Program-made: the position numbers and the translations under genes
Notes under the pieces: generated by a model
Databases searched by the model: none
What the model was told of the DNA's origin: nothing
The model's input: only the letters and a program-made list of their open reading frames with translations
Assembly (NCBI RefSeq): GCF_000970285.1
Contig: NZ_CP009516.1
Coordinates: forward strand, 4,753,036 to 4,817,035
DNA: 64,000 nucleotides
Reading direction: 5' to 3'
Origin: Methanosarcina horonobensis HB-1 = JCM 15518
Lineage (GTDB): Archaea > Halobacteriota > Methanosarcinia > Methanosarcinales > Methanosarcinaceae
Shown here: one piece after another, positions 53,310 through 62,182 of the stretch
Layout: each line of letters opens with the position of its first letter
How positions within the stretch are numbered: position 1 is the stretch's first letter

Positions 53310-54437
53310 ATGACGCAGTATAAGGTTCCGGTCCTCCCAGGAGATGGGATAGGACCAGAAATCATCGCCGAAGGCAGAAAAGTGATCGATGCCGCAGGCG
53401 AAAGATTCGGTTTTGATGTAGAATGGATTGAATACCCGCATGGAGCAGACCACTACCTGGAAACGGGCGAGCTGATCTCGGAAGAGACCTTAAAGGAATT
53501 ATCCGGCTACCCTGCCATTTACCTTGGCTCCATCGGAGACCCGAGGATTGCCCCTGGCGTCCTTGAAAAGGGAATCTTATTAACTGCGCGCTTTTACTTT
53601 GACCAGTACGTCAACCTGCGCCCGATAAAGCTCCTTGAGGGCGTCTGGACCCCGATAAAAGACAAGACCTCAAAAGATATCGATTTTGTCGTGGTCAGGG
53701 AAAACACTGAGGATTTCTATGTAGGAATCGGCGGCAGGGCAAAAAAAGGAGAGAGCAAGGACCTCCTTGAAGTTAAAAGGACACTCTATTCCGCAAAATT
53801 CGGCCTTGACATCGAGACCGACAGCGAAGAAATAGGATACCAGATCGGTCTTATCTCCAAAGAAGGCACAAAGAGAGTTATCGAATATGCTTTTGACCTT
53901 GCCGAAAAGAGGAAAAAACACATCTCGTCTGTTGACAAGGCAAATGTCCTTTCCGATATCTACGGCTTCTGGAGAGAAGAGTTCAACGCTGTTGCCGCAG
54001 CCCACCCGGACGTTACCACTGACTTTAACTTCGTTGACGCCATCACAATGTGGTTTGTGAAAAACCCTGAGTGGTTCGATGTGGTCGTGACCCCGAACAT
54101 GTTCGGAGACATCATCACCGACCTCGGAGCCATGATCCAGGGCGGCCTCGGCCTTGCCCCCGGCGGAAACATCAACCCGAACGGGACAAGCATGTTCGAA
54201 CCAATCCACGGTTCAGCCCCTAAATACAAGGGTCAGAACAAAGTCAATCCAATTGCCACAATCTGGGCAGGCGCAATGCTCATAGAGCAGCTCGGAGAAA
54301 AGGAAGCCGCAGACACAATAGTCAATGCAATTCAGAAAAACATCCTGGACGGCAAAATAAAGACCTACGACATGGGCGGCAAGAACACCACCTCAGATGT
54401 CGGAGACGACATTGCAAGGATAATAAAGGGAGAATAA
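53310..54437 (+). CDS. leuB: isopropylmalate/isocitrate-type β-decarboxylating dehydrogenase
   Basis: A 375-residue β-decarboxylating dehydrogenase. The catalytic core is clear: [29 protein letters not shown] and [15 protein letters not shown]. It follows leuD with AGGAG before the ATG, so 3-isopropylmalate dehydrogenase is the first choice. Two points complicate this. The cofactor loop is [15 protein letters not shown] (H300-P314), with the Lys-Tyr and Val positions that give NADP preference in isocitrate dehydrogenase. The substrate helix ([12 protein letters not shown]) lacks the SxN of isocitrate enzymes. It could be NADP-linked LeuB, or the isocitrate dehydrogenase completing the citrate branch. 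Confidence 0.8.
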   Translation: MTQYKVPVLPGDGIGPEIIAEGRKVIDAAGERFGFDVEWIEYPHGADHYLETGELISEETLKELSGYPAIYLGSIGDPRIAPGVLEKGILLTARFYFDQYVNLRPIKLLEGVWTPIKDKTSKDIDFVVVRENTEDFYVGIGGRAKKGESKDLLEVKRTLYSAKFGLDIETDSEEIGYQIGLISKEGTKRVIEYAFDLAEKRKKHISSVDKANVLSDIYGFWREEFNAVAAAHPDVTTDFNFVDAITMWFVKNPEWFDVVVTPNMFGDIITDLGAMIQGGLGLAPGGNINPNGTSMFEPIHGSAPKYKGQNKVNPIATIWAGAMLIEQLGEKEAADTIVNAIQKNILDGKIKTYDMGGKNTTSDVGDDIARIIKGE

Positions 54438-54746
54438 TTCAAACCTCCCTCCATTACATTTTTTTCTGATTAAATTAAAATTTCAAGGATAATTTAGAGT
54501 AAAGTTCTGAATTTTCGGGCTTATTTTGTAAGAATTCTTTTTTAAAGGGCTATTGAGAGACTATTCTCTCCAATCCTTTCTCCCGCTCCTGAGCCCGAAT
54601 TAGCCCTTACACTTTACCGGATGTAAAATTTATTATATTTTTGCTAAAAGTTAAATATGCATAATTTGCATATTTAATCGAAATGATAATAAATAAGAGT
54701 AATTAGAGAGATGGAATAAGGTGAATAGGTAAGGGGAAGTTTGACT
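54438..54746. other. intergenic region before the double GNAT gene
   Basis: 309 bases. It contains a perfect 11-bp inverted repeat at 54651-54677 overlapping TATA-like sequence; otherwise AT-rich and empty. Confidence 0.5.
54651..54677 (+). promoter_or_regulatory. palindromic operator-like site upstream of the GNAT gene
   Basis: TTAAATATGCA (54651-54661) and TGCATATTTAA (54667-54677) are perfect inverted copies with a 5-base centre, TAATT. Both arms contain a TATA-like TTAAATAT. The site is about 70 bases before the GNAT start, so a dimeric regulator bound here would block the promoter. Confidence 0.6.
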
Positions 54747-55811
54747 ATGGTTTCAATCAGACCTTTTAATGAGGGCGATAACCAAAGAATGCTTGAAATA
54801 GAAAGGCTCTGTCCGCAAGGCGATGAAAAATGTGCAATGGGTGTGGATAAAAAGGATATTATTGCTCGTTATGGGATGTATGATAGCTGGAATGTGCTTG
54901 TGGCAGAAGAGGATGGAAAAATTGCTGGATGGACTGGTTTGACTGTGAAAATCGCTCCTGAAAAAAAAGAAAAGTATGCATACTTTACCGAAATAATGGT
55001 TCATCCAGACTTTCGGAGATCAGGAGTTGCCACAAAGCTTGTGAAAGAAGCAGAAAAAAAGGCCAGGGAAATGGGAGCAGATTATGCTTATTGTTACATT
55101 TATGATTCAAACAAAGCCTCTCAGTTCTTATTTGAAAAGATGGGATACTTCAAGATGAGGAGTATCAAATTTCCAGCAGTGTCAACGTATAAGAAACTGG
55201 ACATACCTCCAGAATATTCGATAAAACTTGTTGATAAAAAAGAGATTGGGGATGCGGCAGGTCTTATTAATGAGTATAACTCAGGGTATATACATTTCAT
55301 TCCATTTACCGACCAAATTTTTGAATCGCATTTGGAATTCATTCCTGGATATGGACCGGAAAACTTCTGGGAGGTCAGAGACAAAGAAAATAAAATCGCA
55401 GCCTGTGCCGGTTTATGGGATAGCTCAGAACTGGCTCATTTATACTATGCCAGAGAGCCGACAGCAATGAAAGTGATGAAATTAGTTTTTGGAGCTTTGA
55501 GCCATATCACGAAAGTACCGAAGTTTCCAGCCGAAGGGGAGCATTTCAGAATACTTTATGTTGTGGATTATGCATTTGACGGGAGACAACCCGATGCTAT
55601 GCTTGCGCTTCTCAAGCATTTGAATAATATCTCAATTGACAGGAGACAGGATTTTCTGATGGCTGTGACAGATCCTGAAGACGATCTTCTTGCAGTAGTG
55701 AAAAAGCTAAAACCACAGATCGAAACCTGGCATGTGTTTGCCAAATCTTTTGAAGGGGGTCTGCCGACTTTCAGTCCATTTTATGTAGACATTAGAGATA
55801 TGATTCCCTGA
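54747..55811 (+). CDS. acetyltransferase with two GNAT domains (354 aa)
   Basis: Residues 1-150 are a complete GNAT: IRPFNEGDNQRMLEIER, then EIMVHPDFRRSGVATKLVKEA (acetyl-CoA loop RRSGVA) and DSNKASQFLFEKMGYFK. The second half (about 165-354) looks like a diverged GNAT-related domain (KEIGDAAGLINEYNSGY, RILYVVDYAFDG) without a clear acetyl-CoA loop. The ATG at 54747 is chosen over TTG at 54741 for its spacing from AAGGGGAAG. Substrate is unknown. An 11-bp palindrome upstream suggests dedicated regulation. Confidence 0.83.
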   Translation: MVSIRPFNEGDNQRMLEIERLCPQGDEKCAMGVDKKDIIARYGMYDSWNVLVAEEDGKIAGWTGLTVKIAPEKKEKYAYFTEIMVHPDFRRSGVATKLVKEAEKKAREMGADYAYCYIYDSNKASQFLFEKMGYFKMRSIKFPAVSTYKKLDIPPEYSIKLVDKKEIGDAAGLINEYNSGYIHFIPFTDQIFESHLEFIPGYGPENFWEVRDKENKIAACAGLWDSSELAHLYYAREPTAMKVMKLVFGALSHITKVPKFPAEGEHFRILYVVDYAFDGRQPDAMLALLKHLNNISIDRRQDFLMAVTDPEDDLLAVVKKLKPQIETWHVFAKSFEGGLPTFSPFYVDIRDMIP

Positions 55812-56007
55812 AAGATAAAGAATGATGAACAAGAATTGCCAAAAAAGAGCTATTAACTCTCACTTATAGTTTTATATTATTCGCGAACAAAAACTGTCAA
55901 ATATGGATCAAAGATCCAGAAAAAACAGATATATGAAGTAGAATATATAATATCGTGGCAATATTTACATCGACTGGTTTATTTTTCAGTCATCCGGGGG
56001 AGTAAGT

Positions 56008-56325
56008 ATGGATAAGAAAGAAGATCAAAGAATGATTGGGGTCTGCCCAAACTGCGGAAAACCTTTCAGGATAGAATCAGAAGGCGGCGGAGAGGAGTGG
56101 CGTTACTGTGCAGAAGTCTGCGTAAATCCTGCAGCAGTACCAACCGGAGCGAGACTTATGGCGGACCAGGCTACATTACGCTTTGTGGATGGTAATATGA
56201 ACGAATACACACGAGAGGATTATATCAAAACTCATGGTATTGATCCCCTGCCTATCTGGAAAGCGATCGAAAAATGGCGTGAGGAACAGATGGAAAAATG
56301 GAAAACGGAAGCCAGTACTTGCTAA
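56008..56325 (+). CDS. small cysteine-rich zinc-ribbon-like protein (105 aa)
   Basis: A 105-residue protein I cannot place in a named family. Residues 13-36 hold CPNCGKPF, then WRYCAEVC, a CxxC-x(n)-CxxxC arrangement that could bind zinc. The rest is helical, with PIWKAIEKWREEQMEKWKTEA at the end and a final cysteine. GGGGGAG lies about 7 bases before the ATG. It stands alone; no function is proposed. Confidence 0.7.
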   Translation: MDKKEDQRMIGVCPNCGKPFRIESEGGGEEWRYCAEVCVNPAAVPTGARLMADQATLRFVDGNMNEYTREDYIKTHGIDPLPIWKAIEKWREEQMEKWKTEASTC

Positions 56326-56364
56326 TTCTGAGCGATTTTACTCTTTTTAATTTTTATTTTCTAT

Positions 56365-56421
56365 CTCTTCTATTTCTAATCTCTTCTATTTCTAATCTCT
56401 TCTATTTCTAATCTCTTCTAT
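56365..56421 (+). repeat. tandem 16-base repeats in the spacer
   Basis: CTCTTCTATTTCTAAT occurs three times in a row (56365-56380, 56381-56396, 56397-56412), followed by a partial fourth copy, CTCTTCTAT. It follows the Cys-rich gene by 40 bases. Confidence 0.9.
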
Positions 56422-56583
56422 CTTTATTATGTCCAGGATCAATTGAAACAGAATAAAAAAATCAAGGATTTTGAATTCGCGAACAATCTCAACTAAATAA
56501 GGTTTGGATACCGGAAAGTTATACAACTCTCCTTTTTCAGTTGCCTTTAAATCCCATAAAATTCCTACTAATCCCTGATCGAC

Positions 56584-57624
56584 GTGGCAAGGAGAAAACA
56601 ATTTGAAAAACCCCTGCACGGGGATAAGGAAAGCGTGCGCTTTGCAACCCCTGAGCCCATTGCCCGCTACAGGGCACAGCGCCTGAGAGCCAGGACTCTT
56701 GCTGATATCAGCTGCGGGATAGGGGGACAAACCGTCTTTTTTGCGCAGCAGTGCGAGTTCGTATATGCAGTGGAAATCGACCCGAAGAAAATCGAATATG
56801 CAAAACAGAACTGCGCAATGTACGGGCTTGACAATGTGAAATTCATCTGCGGGGATGCTCTTGACCCGAAAGTTATCGAACAGATCCCGTCAGCAGATGT
56901 GGTTTTTTCAGACCCTTTCCGTCCTGCCGAAGAAGATAAGAGACAGGTCTCAAGTCTTGAGCCGGGGATTCCGAATGTGCTTTCAGCCTATGGAGAAAAA
57001 ACAAAGAATTTTGCCTTCGAAGCCCCACCCCAGATGCCTCCGGAAAGAATTCCTTTTGACTGCGAAAAAGAGTATATTTCCCTTGACGGACAGCTCAACC
57101 GCCTGACACTTTACTTCGGGGGGTTAAAACAGTATGACCGGCTCGCCGTAGCATTGCCTGCCGGTGAAGGGCTTGTTTCAAAGGATGGATGGCTCCCGCA
57201 AGTAAGGGAAACGGAAAAAATGAAACTCTTTGTCTATGAACCCGAACCATCTGTTGTTGCAGCAGAATTGCTGCCCGAACTTGTTGAATCCATGATGCAG
57301 ATGGCAGGACCTATTATGGGAGCTTTCGAACTTTTCAGAGTTGACAAAAAGAGACTATTATTAACCTCAGAAGCCCTGATAAAACAATCAATGATTAAAA
57401 ATCATTACCTTGTCCTGAAGATATGCCCGTTTGAGCCCCGTGCGATCAACAAATTTCTGAAAGACAGAAACATTGGAAGTGTTATACTTCGGGCAGGCGT
57501 AAAGCCTGAGGATTACTGGGAAGTTCGAAACGAAGTGGAAAAAGGACTTGAAGGAAAAAAGACAGTACACCTTTTTGTAAAAGATGGTGTTGCAATCCTT
57601 TGTGAAGTGCTTTTTAAAATCTGA
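56584..57624 (+). CDS. class I SAM-dependent methyltransferase, probably RNA-directed
   Basis: A 346-residue protein starting with GTG at 56584. Residues about 40-130 form a Rossmann methyltransferase: ISCGIGGQTVFFA (SAM loop), YAVEIDPKKIEYAK and FICGDALD. The position of the (D/N)PPY motif reads SDPFRP. The C-terminal half resembles the THUMP-like domain seen with such enzymes in bacteria and archaea (LKICPFEPRAINKFLKDRNIG and LFVKDGVAILCEVL). An RNA base is the likely target but is unproven. A TATA-like CTTTAAAT about 35 bases upstream suggests a very short leader. Confidence 0.78.
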   Translation: MARRKQFEKPLHGDKESVRFATPEPIARYRAQRLRARTLADISCGIGGQTVFFAQQCEFVYAVEIDPKKIEYAKQNCAMYGLDNVKFICGDALDPKVIEQIPSADVVFSDPFRPAEEDKRQVSSLEPGIPNVLSAYGEKTKNFAFEAPPQMPPERIPFDCEKEYISLDGQLNRLTLYFGGLKQYDRLAVALPAGEGLVSKDGWLPQVRETEKMKLFVYEPEPSVVAAELLPELVESMMQMAGPIMGAFELFRVDKKRLLLTSEALIKQSMIKNHYLVLKICPFEPRAINKFLKDRNIGSVILRAGVKPEDYWEVRNEVEKGLEGKKTVHLFVKDGVAILCEVLFKI

Positions 57625-57639
57625 AAAAAAAAGATACGG

Positions 57640-57670
57640 ACCGGGATTTAAACCCGGTATACGTTTTTTG
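57640..57670 (+). terminator. terminator after the methyltransferase gene
   Basis: ACCGGG (57640-57645) and CCCGGT (57653-57658) form a perfect stem with a 7-base loop, followed by ATACGTTTTTTG. Confidence 0.75.
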
Positions 57671-57676
57671 ATTTTC

Positions 57677-57699
57677 GGCTCAATATGTTTAATTGAGCC
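57677..57699 (-). terminator. second hairpin between convergent genes, likely for alaS
   Basis: GGCTCAAT (57677-57684) and ATTGAGCC (57692-57699) form a perfect 8-bp stem. It lies 54 bases beyond the alaS stop. The T content after it on the minus strand is low, so confidence is limited. Confidence 0.45.
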
Positions 57700-57752
57700 C
57701 TCTTGATTGATCTACTGCTCGCTTGATGATGGGCTTGGCGGGGGTTAGATTC

Positions 57753-60533
57753 TCAAGCCTCTTTGCAGGCTGCCGTTTTCACGAGCTCAAGCCCTCTGGC
57801 GAGAGCATCCTGAATCCTTGTGGGATCAGTTCCGCCGCCCATTGCAAGGGCAGGCTTTCCGCCTCCACCTCCACCGACGATCTTTGACATCTCGCGGACA
57901 AGGTTACCGGCGTTAATTCCACATTTTATGGCTTTTTCTCCGACAGATGCTACAATCTTTACTCCTTCAAAGTCGCTTGCAAGAAGGGTGATCACATTCT
58001 CGTTTTTCAATAGTTCAGTAGCTATCTTCTGGAGTTCGAGGGAATCGGCCCCTGAGACCTGTTCGGCAACAATCCTGAGACCTGCGACATCAGAAGCGTC
58101 TCCGAGCATCCTGTACACTCTGGAGCGAGCAAGTTCTTCCTTGAGCCTTTCGTTTTCTTTCTTGAGGTCTTTCCATTCCCCGAAGAAACGGTCCACACTT
58201 CCTGGAAGGTGTTCCGGAGGCACACTCAGGGTCTTTGCGGAATCAACCAGGAGAGATTCGATTTTTTGCATGGCGCGTACGGCTGCATCTCCGGCTGCAA
58301 ATTCGATCCTCTCTACACCGTCCTGAATCCTCTCAGTCTTCAAGATTTTGATAGGCCCGATGATGCCTGTGCTCAGGCAGTGAGTTCCGGCGCAGGCTTC
58401 TACATCATCTCCTACCTTTACAATTCTGATCTTCTCTCCTGGAGGCACTCCACCCTGATAGAGCCCAAAGCCGTATATCTGCTCAGCTTCAGTTCTGGGC
58501 ATCCATTCCGTAACCACACGTTTATTTTCCATAACCGTGCGGTTTGCCAGAAGCTCAATCTGTCTTATTTCCTGAGGTGAGATGTGTTTGTAATGGGACA
58601 GGTCAAGCCTTGAGTGATCCTCGAATTTCTGGGCACCAGCCTGCCAGATATGTTTTCCGAGGACCTTTCTGGCGGCATCATTTACGATATGGGTTGCTGT
58701 GTGGTGCCTTGCAAGGGACATCCTGCGTTTCTCATCTACCTTACCGGTAATAATCTCGCCTTTAGTTATTCCAAGCTCCTTGCCCGGATTGTCAATTGTG
58801 TGTACGATTACACCCTCATAGACCTGGACATCCACTACCCTATACACAGTATCGTCGGCAATGATGACTCCGATATCTGCAGGCTGACCTCCGCCTTCAG
58901 CATAGAAGAAGGTGTTGTCCAACACGATATGGTTGTCAAATACATCAAGGACGACTGCCTCAAATTCCAGACGGGTAGGCTCGTCATAGAAGCGGCGCTT
59001 GGTCTTTGGCAGGTGCTTGAGCTTTTCTGCAAAAGGAATTACCTCTTCTTCCTTTTCTTCAGCCTTGTTGTGTAGCTCGCCAATAATCGAATAGAAATTG
59101 TCAGGGAACTCTACATCTACCCCTATTTCGGCTGCAACTTCTTTTGCCATCTCGGGAGGGATTCCGTGTGAGTCGTAAAGTTCTGTTAACTGGGAAAGAG
59201 GAATTTTTTCTCCGGTCTTCTTGAAGTGGGATGCCGATTTCTGAATGATCCTGCGGCCCCTTTCCATAGTAATGTTGAACTTTTCCTCTTCGGATTCCAG
59301 AATGTCCTGAATGACAGGGAAATTTTCCCTGAACTCCGGGTATTCGGGCATGTTCTTTATGTGCATGTCCACGATTTCGGAGAGCGGAATCCTGATATCA
59401 AGATCTTTCATCATACGCAGCGTCCTTCTAAGGACAAGGCGTGCCAGATATCCTGCTTTAACGTTGGAGGGAATAATTCCGTCTCCGAGCATGAAAGTAA
59501 GGCAGCGGGTATGGTCAGTGATCGAATAAACTTTTTCTACGGGCTCCATAATAGCCGAGAGTTTGTCCACTGTCATCCCTATGCTTGAGGCAACCTTTTT
59601 CCTGAGTTCCATAAGGTTTGCCTTTTCACTGACATCCATAAACCCTGCAAGCCTGGCATTTTGCGCCAGAATGTTTGCATATTCGGAGTTGTCCAGTTCG
59701 TGTTCAAGCCCTGCAAGTCCCATGAGCTCATTTACTATACCCGGGAAAAGAGCATCATAAATTGTAGGAGAACCCTTGGAAGCCCAGACAAAACGCTCAA
59801 GACCGTATCCGGTGTCCACGATATAGTTGTCCATCTTCGAGTAGGTCTCACCTTTAATCAGGATGTCTCCTTTTTTGTCAGTCTTCAGATCCATGAAGAC
59901 AAGGGTCGCAAGTTCGAGCCCGTGCACAATAACCTCCACGCAGGGTCCGGCATTGCCTCCACCTGCCCAGGGCTCTTCTTTGTAGGTTACAGCAAAGGGG
60001 TTTACCTTGAGAGAGGTTAAAAGCTCGTCACAAAGTTCCAGAGTGTGTTCTTTCCAGTAAATCTCATTGTCCCTTTTGTTGAAAGCGTGATGCGCCATCA
60101 TCTCAAAGTTTGTCAGGTGGCGTCCGCTTCTGCCCACTGAGTCGAGGTCATTTAACCTGATGCAGGGCTGGGAAATCGTCAGGGGGTTTGCAGGAGGAGG
60201 TACCTGTCCTGAAGTTACAAAGGGCTGGAAGTCTGCAATTGAAGCTATGGTGAGGTAAATGTCGTCTCTCCAGCGAGCGACCACAGGATAGCGGTCAATT
60301 CTTTTATGCCCTCTTGCTTCAAAGAAGGAAAGGTAATATTCGCGCATCTCTGAGATATCGAATTCCCTGGAAAAGACAGGGTTTCCTATGAAGGAATAAG
60401 GATCGCAGGGCGCATCTCCGCACGTATTTCTTTCAGGGTCACGTGTCCAGAAGAATTTGCCGCACTTCTGGCACTGCTTCCGGACGAAACCGTTGTTTTT
60501 GAAAAAATCAAGTTGATACTCATCTTCAAGCAT
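57753..60533 (-). CDS. alaS: alanyl-tRNA synthetase, archaeal type
   Basis: A 926-residue AlaS. The archaeal N-terminal zinc-like cluster is present (CQKCGKFFWTRD, then TCGDAPC). The class II catalytic core spans about residues 55-260. The editing domain carries HHTATHI and CAGTHC (zinc ligands), and the C-terminal domain ends with GGGGGGKPALAMGGG, the glycine-rich C-Ala signature. The frame is open to 60560, but GGAGAGAT lies just before the ATG at 60533 (MLEDEYQLDFF), so that start is used. Confidence 0.96.
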   Translation of the reverse strand: MLEDEYQLDFFKNNGFVRKQCQKCGKFFWTRDPERNTCGDAPCDPYSFIGNPVFSREFDISEMREYYLSFFEARGHKRIDRYPVVARWRDDIYLTIASIADFQPFVTSGQVPPPANPLTISQPCIRLNDLDSVGRSGRHLTNFEMMAHHAFNKRDNEIYWKEHTLELCDELLTSLKVNPFAVTYKEEPWAGGGNAGPCVEVIVHGLELATLVFMDLKTDKKGDILIKGETYSKMDNYIVDTGYGLERFVWASKGSPTIYDALFPGIVNELMGLAGLEHELDNSEYANILAQNARLAGFMDVSEKANLMELRKKVASSIGMTVDKLSAIMEPVEKVYSITDHTRCLTFMLGDGIIPSNVKAGYLARLVLRRTLRMMKDLDIRIPLSEIVDMHIKNMPEYPEFRENFPVIQDILESEEEKFNITMERGRRIIQKSASHFKKTGEKIPLSQLTELYDSHGIPPEMAKEVAAEIGVDVEFPDNFYSIIGELHNKAEEKEEEVIPFAEKLKHLPKTKRRFYDEPTRLEFEAVVLDVFDNHIVLDNTFFYAEGGGQPADIGVIIADDTVYRVVDVQVYEGVIVHTIDNPGKELGITKGEIITGKVDEKRRMSLARHHTATHIVNDAARKVLGKHIWQAGAQKFEDHSRLDLSHYKHISPQEIRQIELLANRTVMENKRVVTEWMPRTEAEQIYGFGLYQGGVPPGEKIRIVKVGDDVEACAGTHCLSTGIIGPIKILKTERIQDGVERIEFAAGDAAVRAMQKIESLLVDSAKTLSVPPEHLPGSVDRFFGEWKDLKKENERLKEELARSRVYRMLGDASDVAGLRIVAEQVSGADSLELQKIATELLKNENVITLLASDFEGVKIVASVGEKAIKCGINAGNLVREMSKIVGGGGGGKPALAMGGGTDPTRIQDALARGLELVKTAACKEA

Positions 60534-60995
60534 AATAATCTCTCCGGATGGTGGGTGCAATCTGCCCCGTTGTATCTTAAAATAAAAGGAAAGCAGAAGT
60601 ATCCCAGCGCAACCGTTTCAGGGGGTTTCAGGCATTTTAGTGATATATGATGATCTTAATCGAGTTTATCCGTTATTTTTAAGTACAGCGGTATGGAAAT
60701 CAACCTCAAGTAATGAGATCATCCTGTGGATTTGTTATGAATAAACCTTTACAGCTATTGTTTTCCAATATAAGTAACTTACATAATACTGATGAAATAT
60801 ATAATATTACAATAATGTATATTTAAAGGGGCTCACACTTACGAACCTTAACTATTAGAGGCACTTCTACAGAAAAACTTTGTTCTTCATCATAAAAGAC
60901 AGGAGTGTACTGGCTCTAGGGGCAGATTTCTCGCCTGTAAAGCAACAGAAAACTAACATCTAAAGGAGAAGGTTAAAGGAAGCATGGTTTGCTAC
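60534..60995. other. intergenic region upstream of alaS
   Basis: No gene. The part near 60770-60830 is AT-rich and holds TATA-like elements; nothing else is recognised. Confidence 0.4.
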
Positions 60996-61210
60996 GTGAA
61001 CTACCCCTCCCTGAAATCCTCGCCTTGTGGCTCGGTTTCGAGGGATGAGCTTCCTACGAGTACATTCTATCATCAGCTTTGACTCTAAGAGTCGCAATTC
61101 TTCAAGAAGCCTGTTTGTCGTAGATTTCCGATATTATTACCGAAAGCTCGTCCACAGAGCGTTTTGTGATAGAAACGATTTCCCTTGATCATACTAGAAT
61201 AACAACACTC
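60996..61210 (-). mobile_element. relic of a TnpB-element right end (orphan ωRNA-like sequence)
   Basis: The 18 bases GTGAACTACCCCTCCCTG (60996-61013) are identical to the end of the TnpB element at 13128-13145, in the same orientation. Next to it, on the minus strand, a GC-rich foldable stretch (GGAAGCTCATCCCTCGAAACCGAGCC..., 61014-61060) resembles a TnpB right end or ωRNA scaffold. No tnpB frame is attached. The far boundary is uncertain. Confidence 0.5.
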
Positions 61211-61535
61211 TACTTTACTTTTTATATTACCACTTGGGCGGAATGTACGATAACATCAATATGTTCTTAGTCAAGTCTCATATATCATCATTCAAACTTT
61301 TACGTATAAGCTTCCTTATACAACCTTATAGTCTGAGTTTAGAAAACAAAACCCAACAATGTTATACAAATTTGAAAGTATAAGTAATTAATCGGAATCA
61401 ACAATGATAGAATGCTTTTGAAGTTGTGCAGTATATTAATTACGGTGCGAGGCTCCGCTTTTCAATCAAGACAGTGCTAGCTAAGCATTATTATTTACAG
61501 TACTGTTACTTAAGTACATCCGCTCCCAGGAACGA
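61211..61535. other. AT-rich spacer between the TnpB relic and the CRM-domain gene
   Basis: No gene seen. The stretch 61250-61430 is featureless AT-rich DNA; 61435-61530 is GC-richer and could be the 3' untranslated region of the minus-strand gene. Confidence 0.35.
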
Positions 61536-61796
61536 TTACCTGTACAGAACAACCGTCCTGCCGCGTACGTCAATAAGTGTTGATCTTGTTGCTTCGGCAA
61601 GCTCATCTGCGATAGTTTTCAGGTCCTTTCCTTCTTCTGCGCTTTTGAGTACTTTGACCTTTACAAGCCTGTTAGCCTTTATCTGCTTGTTCAGTTCTTC
61701 GATCAAAGTATCTGTGACCCCATTCTTTCCGATATTAAGAATAGGACTTATTTTGTTTGCATCGGATTTCAGCTGGTATAATTTTTCTTTCTCCAT
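61536..61796 (-). CDS. CRM-domain RNA-binding protein (YhbY family)
   Basis: An 86-residue protein of the YhbY/CRS1 type. Characteristic features are LKSDANKISPILNIGKNGVTD with the GxxG-like loop, LIEELNKQIKANRLVKVKVL, and the final STLIDVRGRTVVLYR strand. In E. coli YhbY binds pre-50S ribosomal particles; archaeal members are less studied. GAGGAAGG stands before the ATG. It is monocistronic here. Confidence 0.93.
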   Translation of the reverse strand: MEKEKLYQLKSDANKISPILNIGKNGVTDTLIEELNKQIKANRLVKVKVLKSAEEGKDLKTIADELAEATRSTLIDVRGRTVVLYR

Positions 61797-62182
61797 TGCC
61801 CTTCCTCAAATCGCTAATGATTAAACTCGCCTGCTCATTATAAAAAGCTCACATCATCAATGTGATGAGAAACGCCAACATCGATGAAATAATTCCTTCT
61901 ACCTTGAAGCCAGTTTACCCTTGAATATGATTCCACCCATTCTCACCAGCACCTATATCAAAGTTTCCCGGTAAACCCGATTTCAGGTTACAGCCTTTTT
62001 TCGGTTTCTTTATCAGTTACTTTTTTACACTTATCTCGCGGACTTTTTGCTTTGATAGCCCAGAACATTACAGGAATTTCAAATAATTTCGACATCTTTA
62101 TTATAGATTTGATATTCATTACGCCATAGAGAACCAAAACGGAAAATAAAACCTCTCTTCTACTTCCGGGCGGCGACAGTAA
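61797..62182. other. divergent intergenic region before the second FilR1-type gene
   Basis: 386 bases. A short perfect inverted repeat TCATCA-ATG-TGATGA lies near 61855-61869. No gene is seen. Confidence 0.4.
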
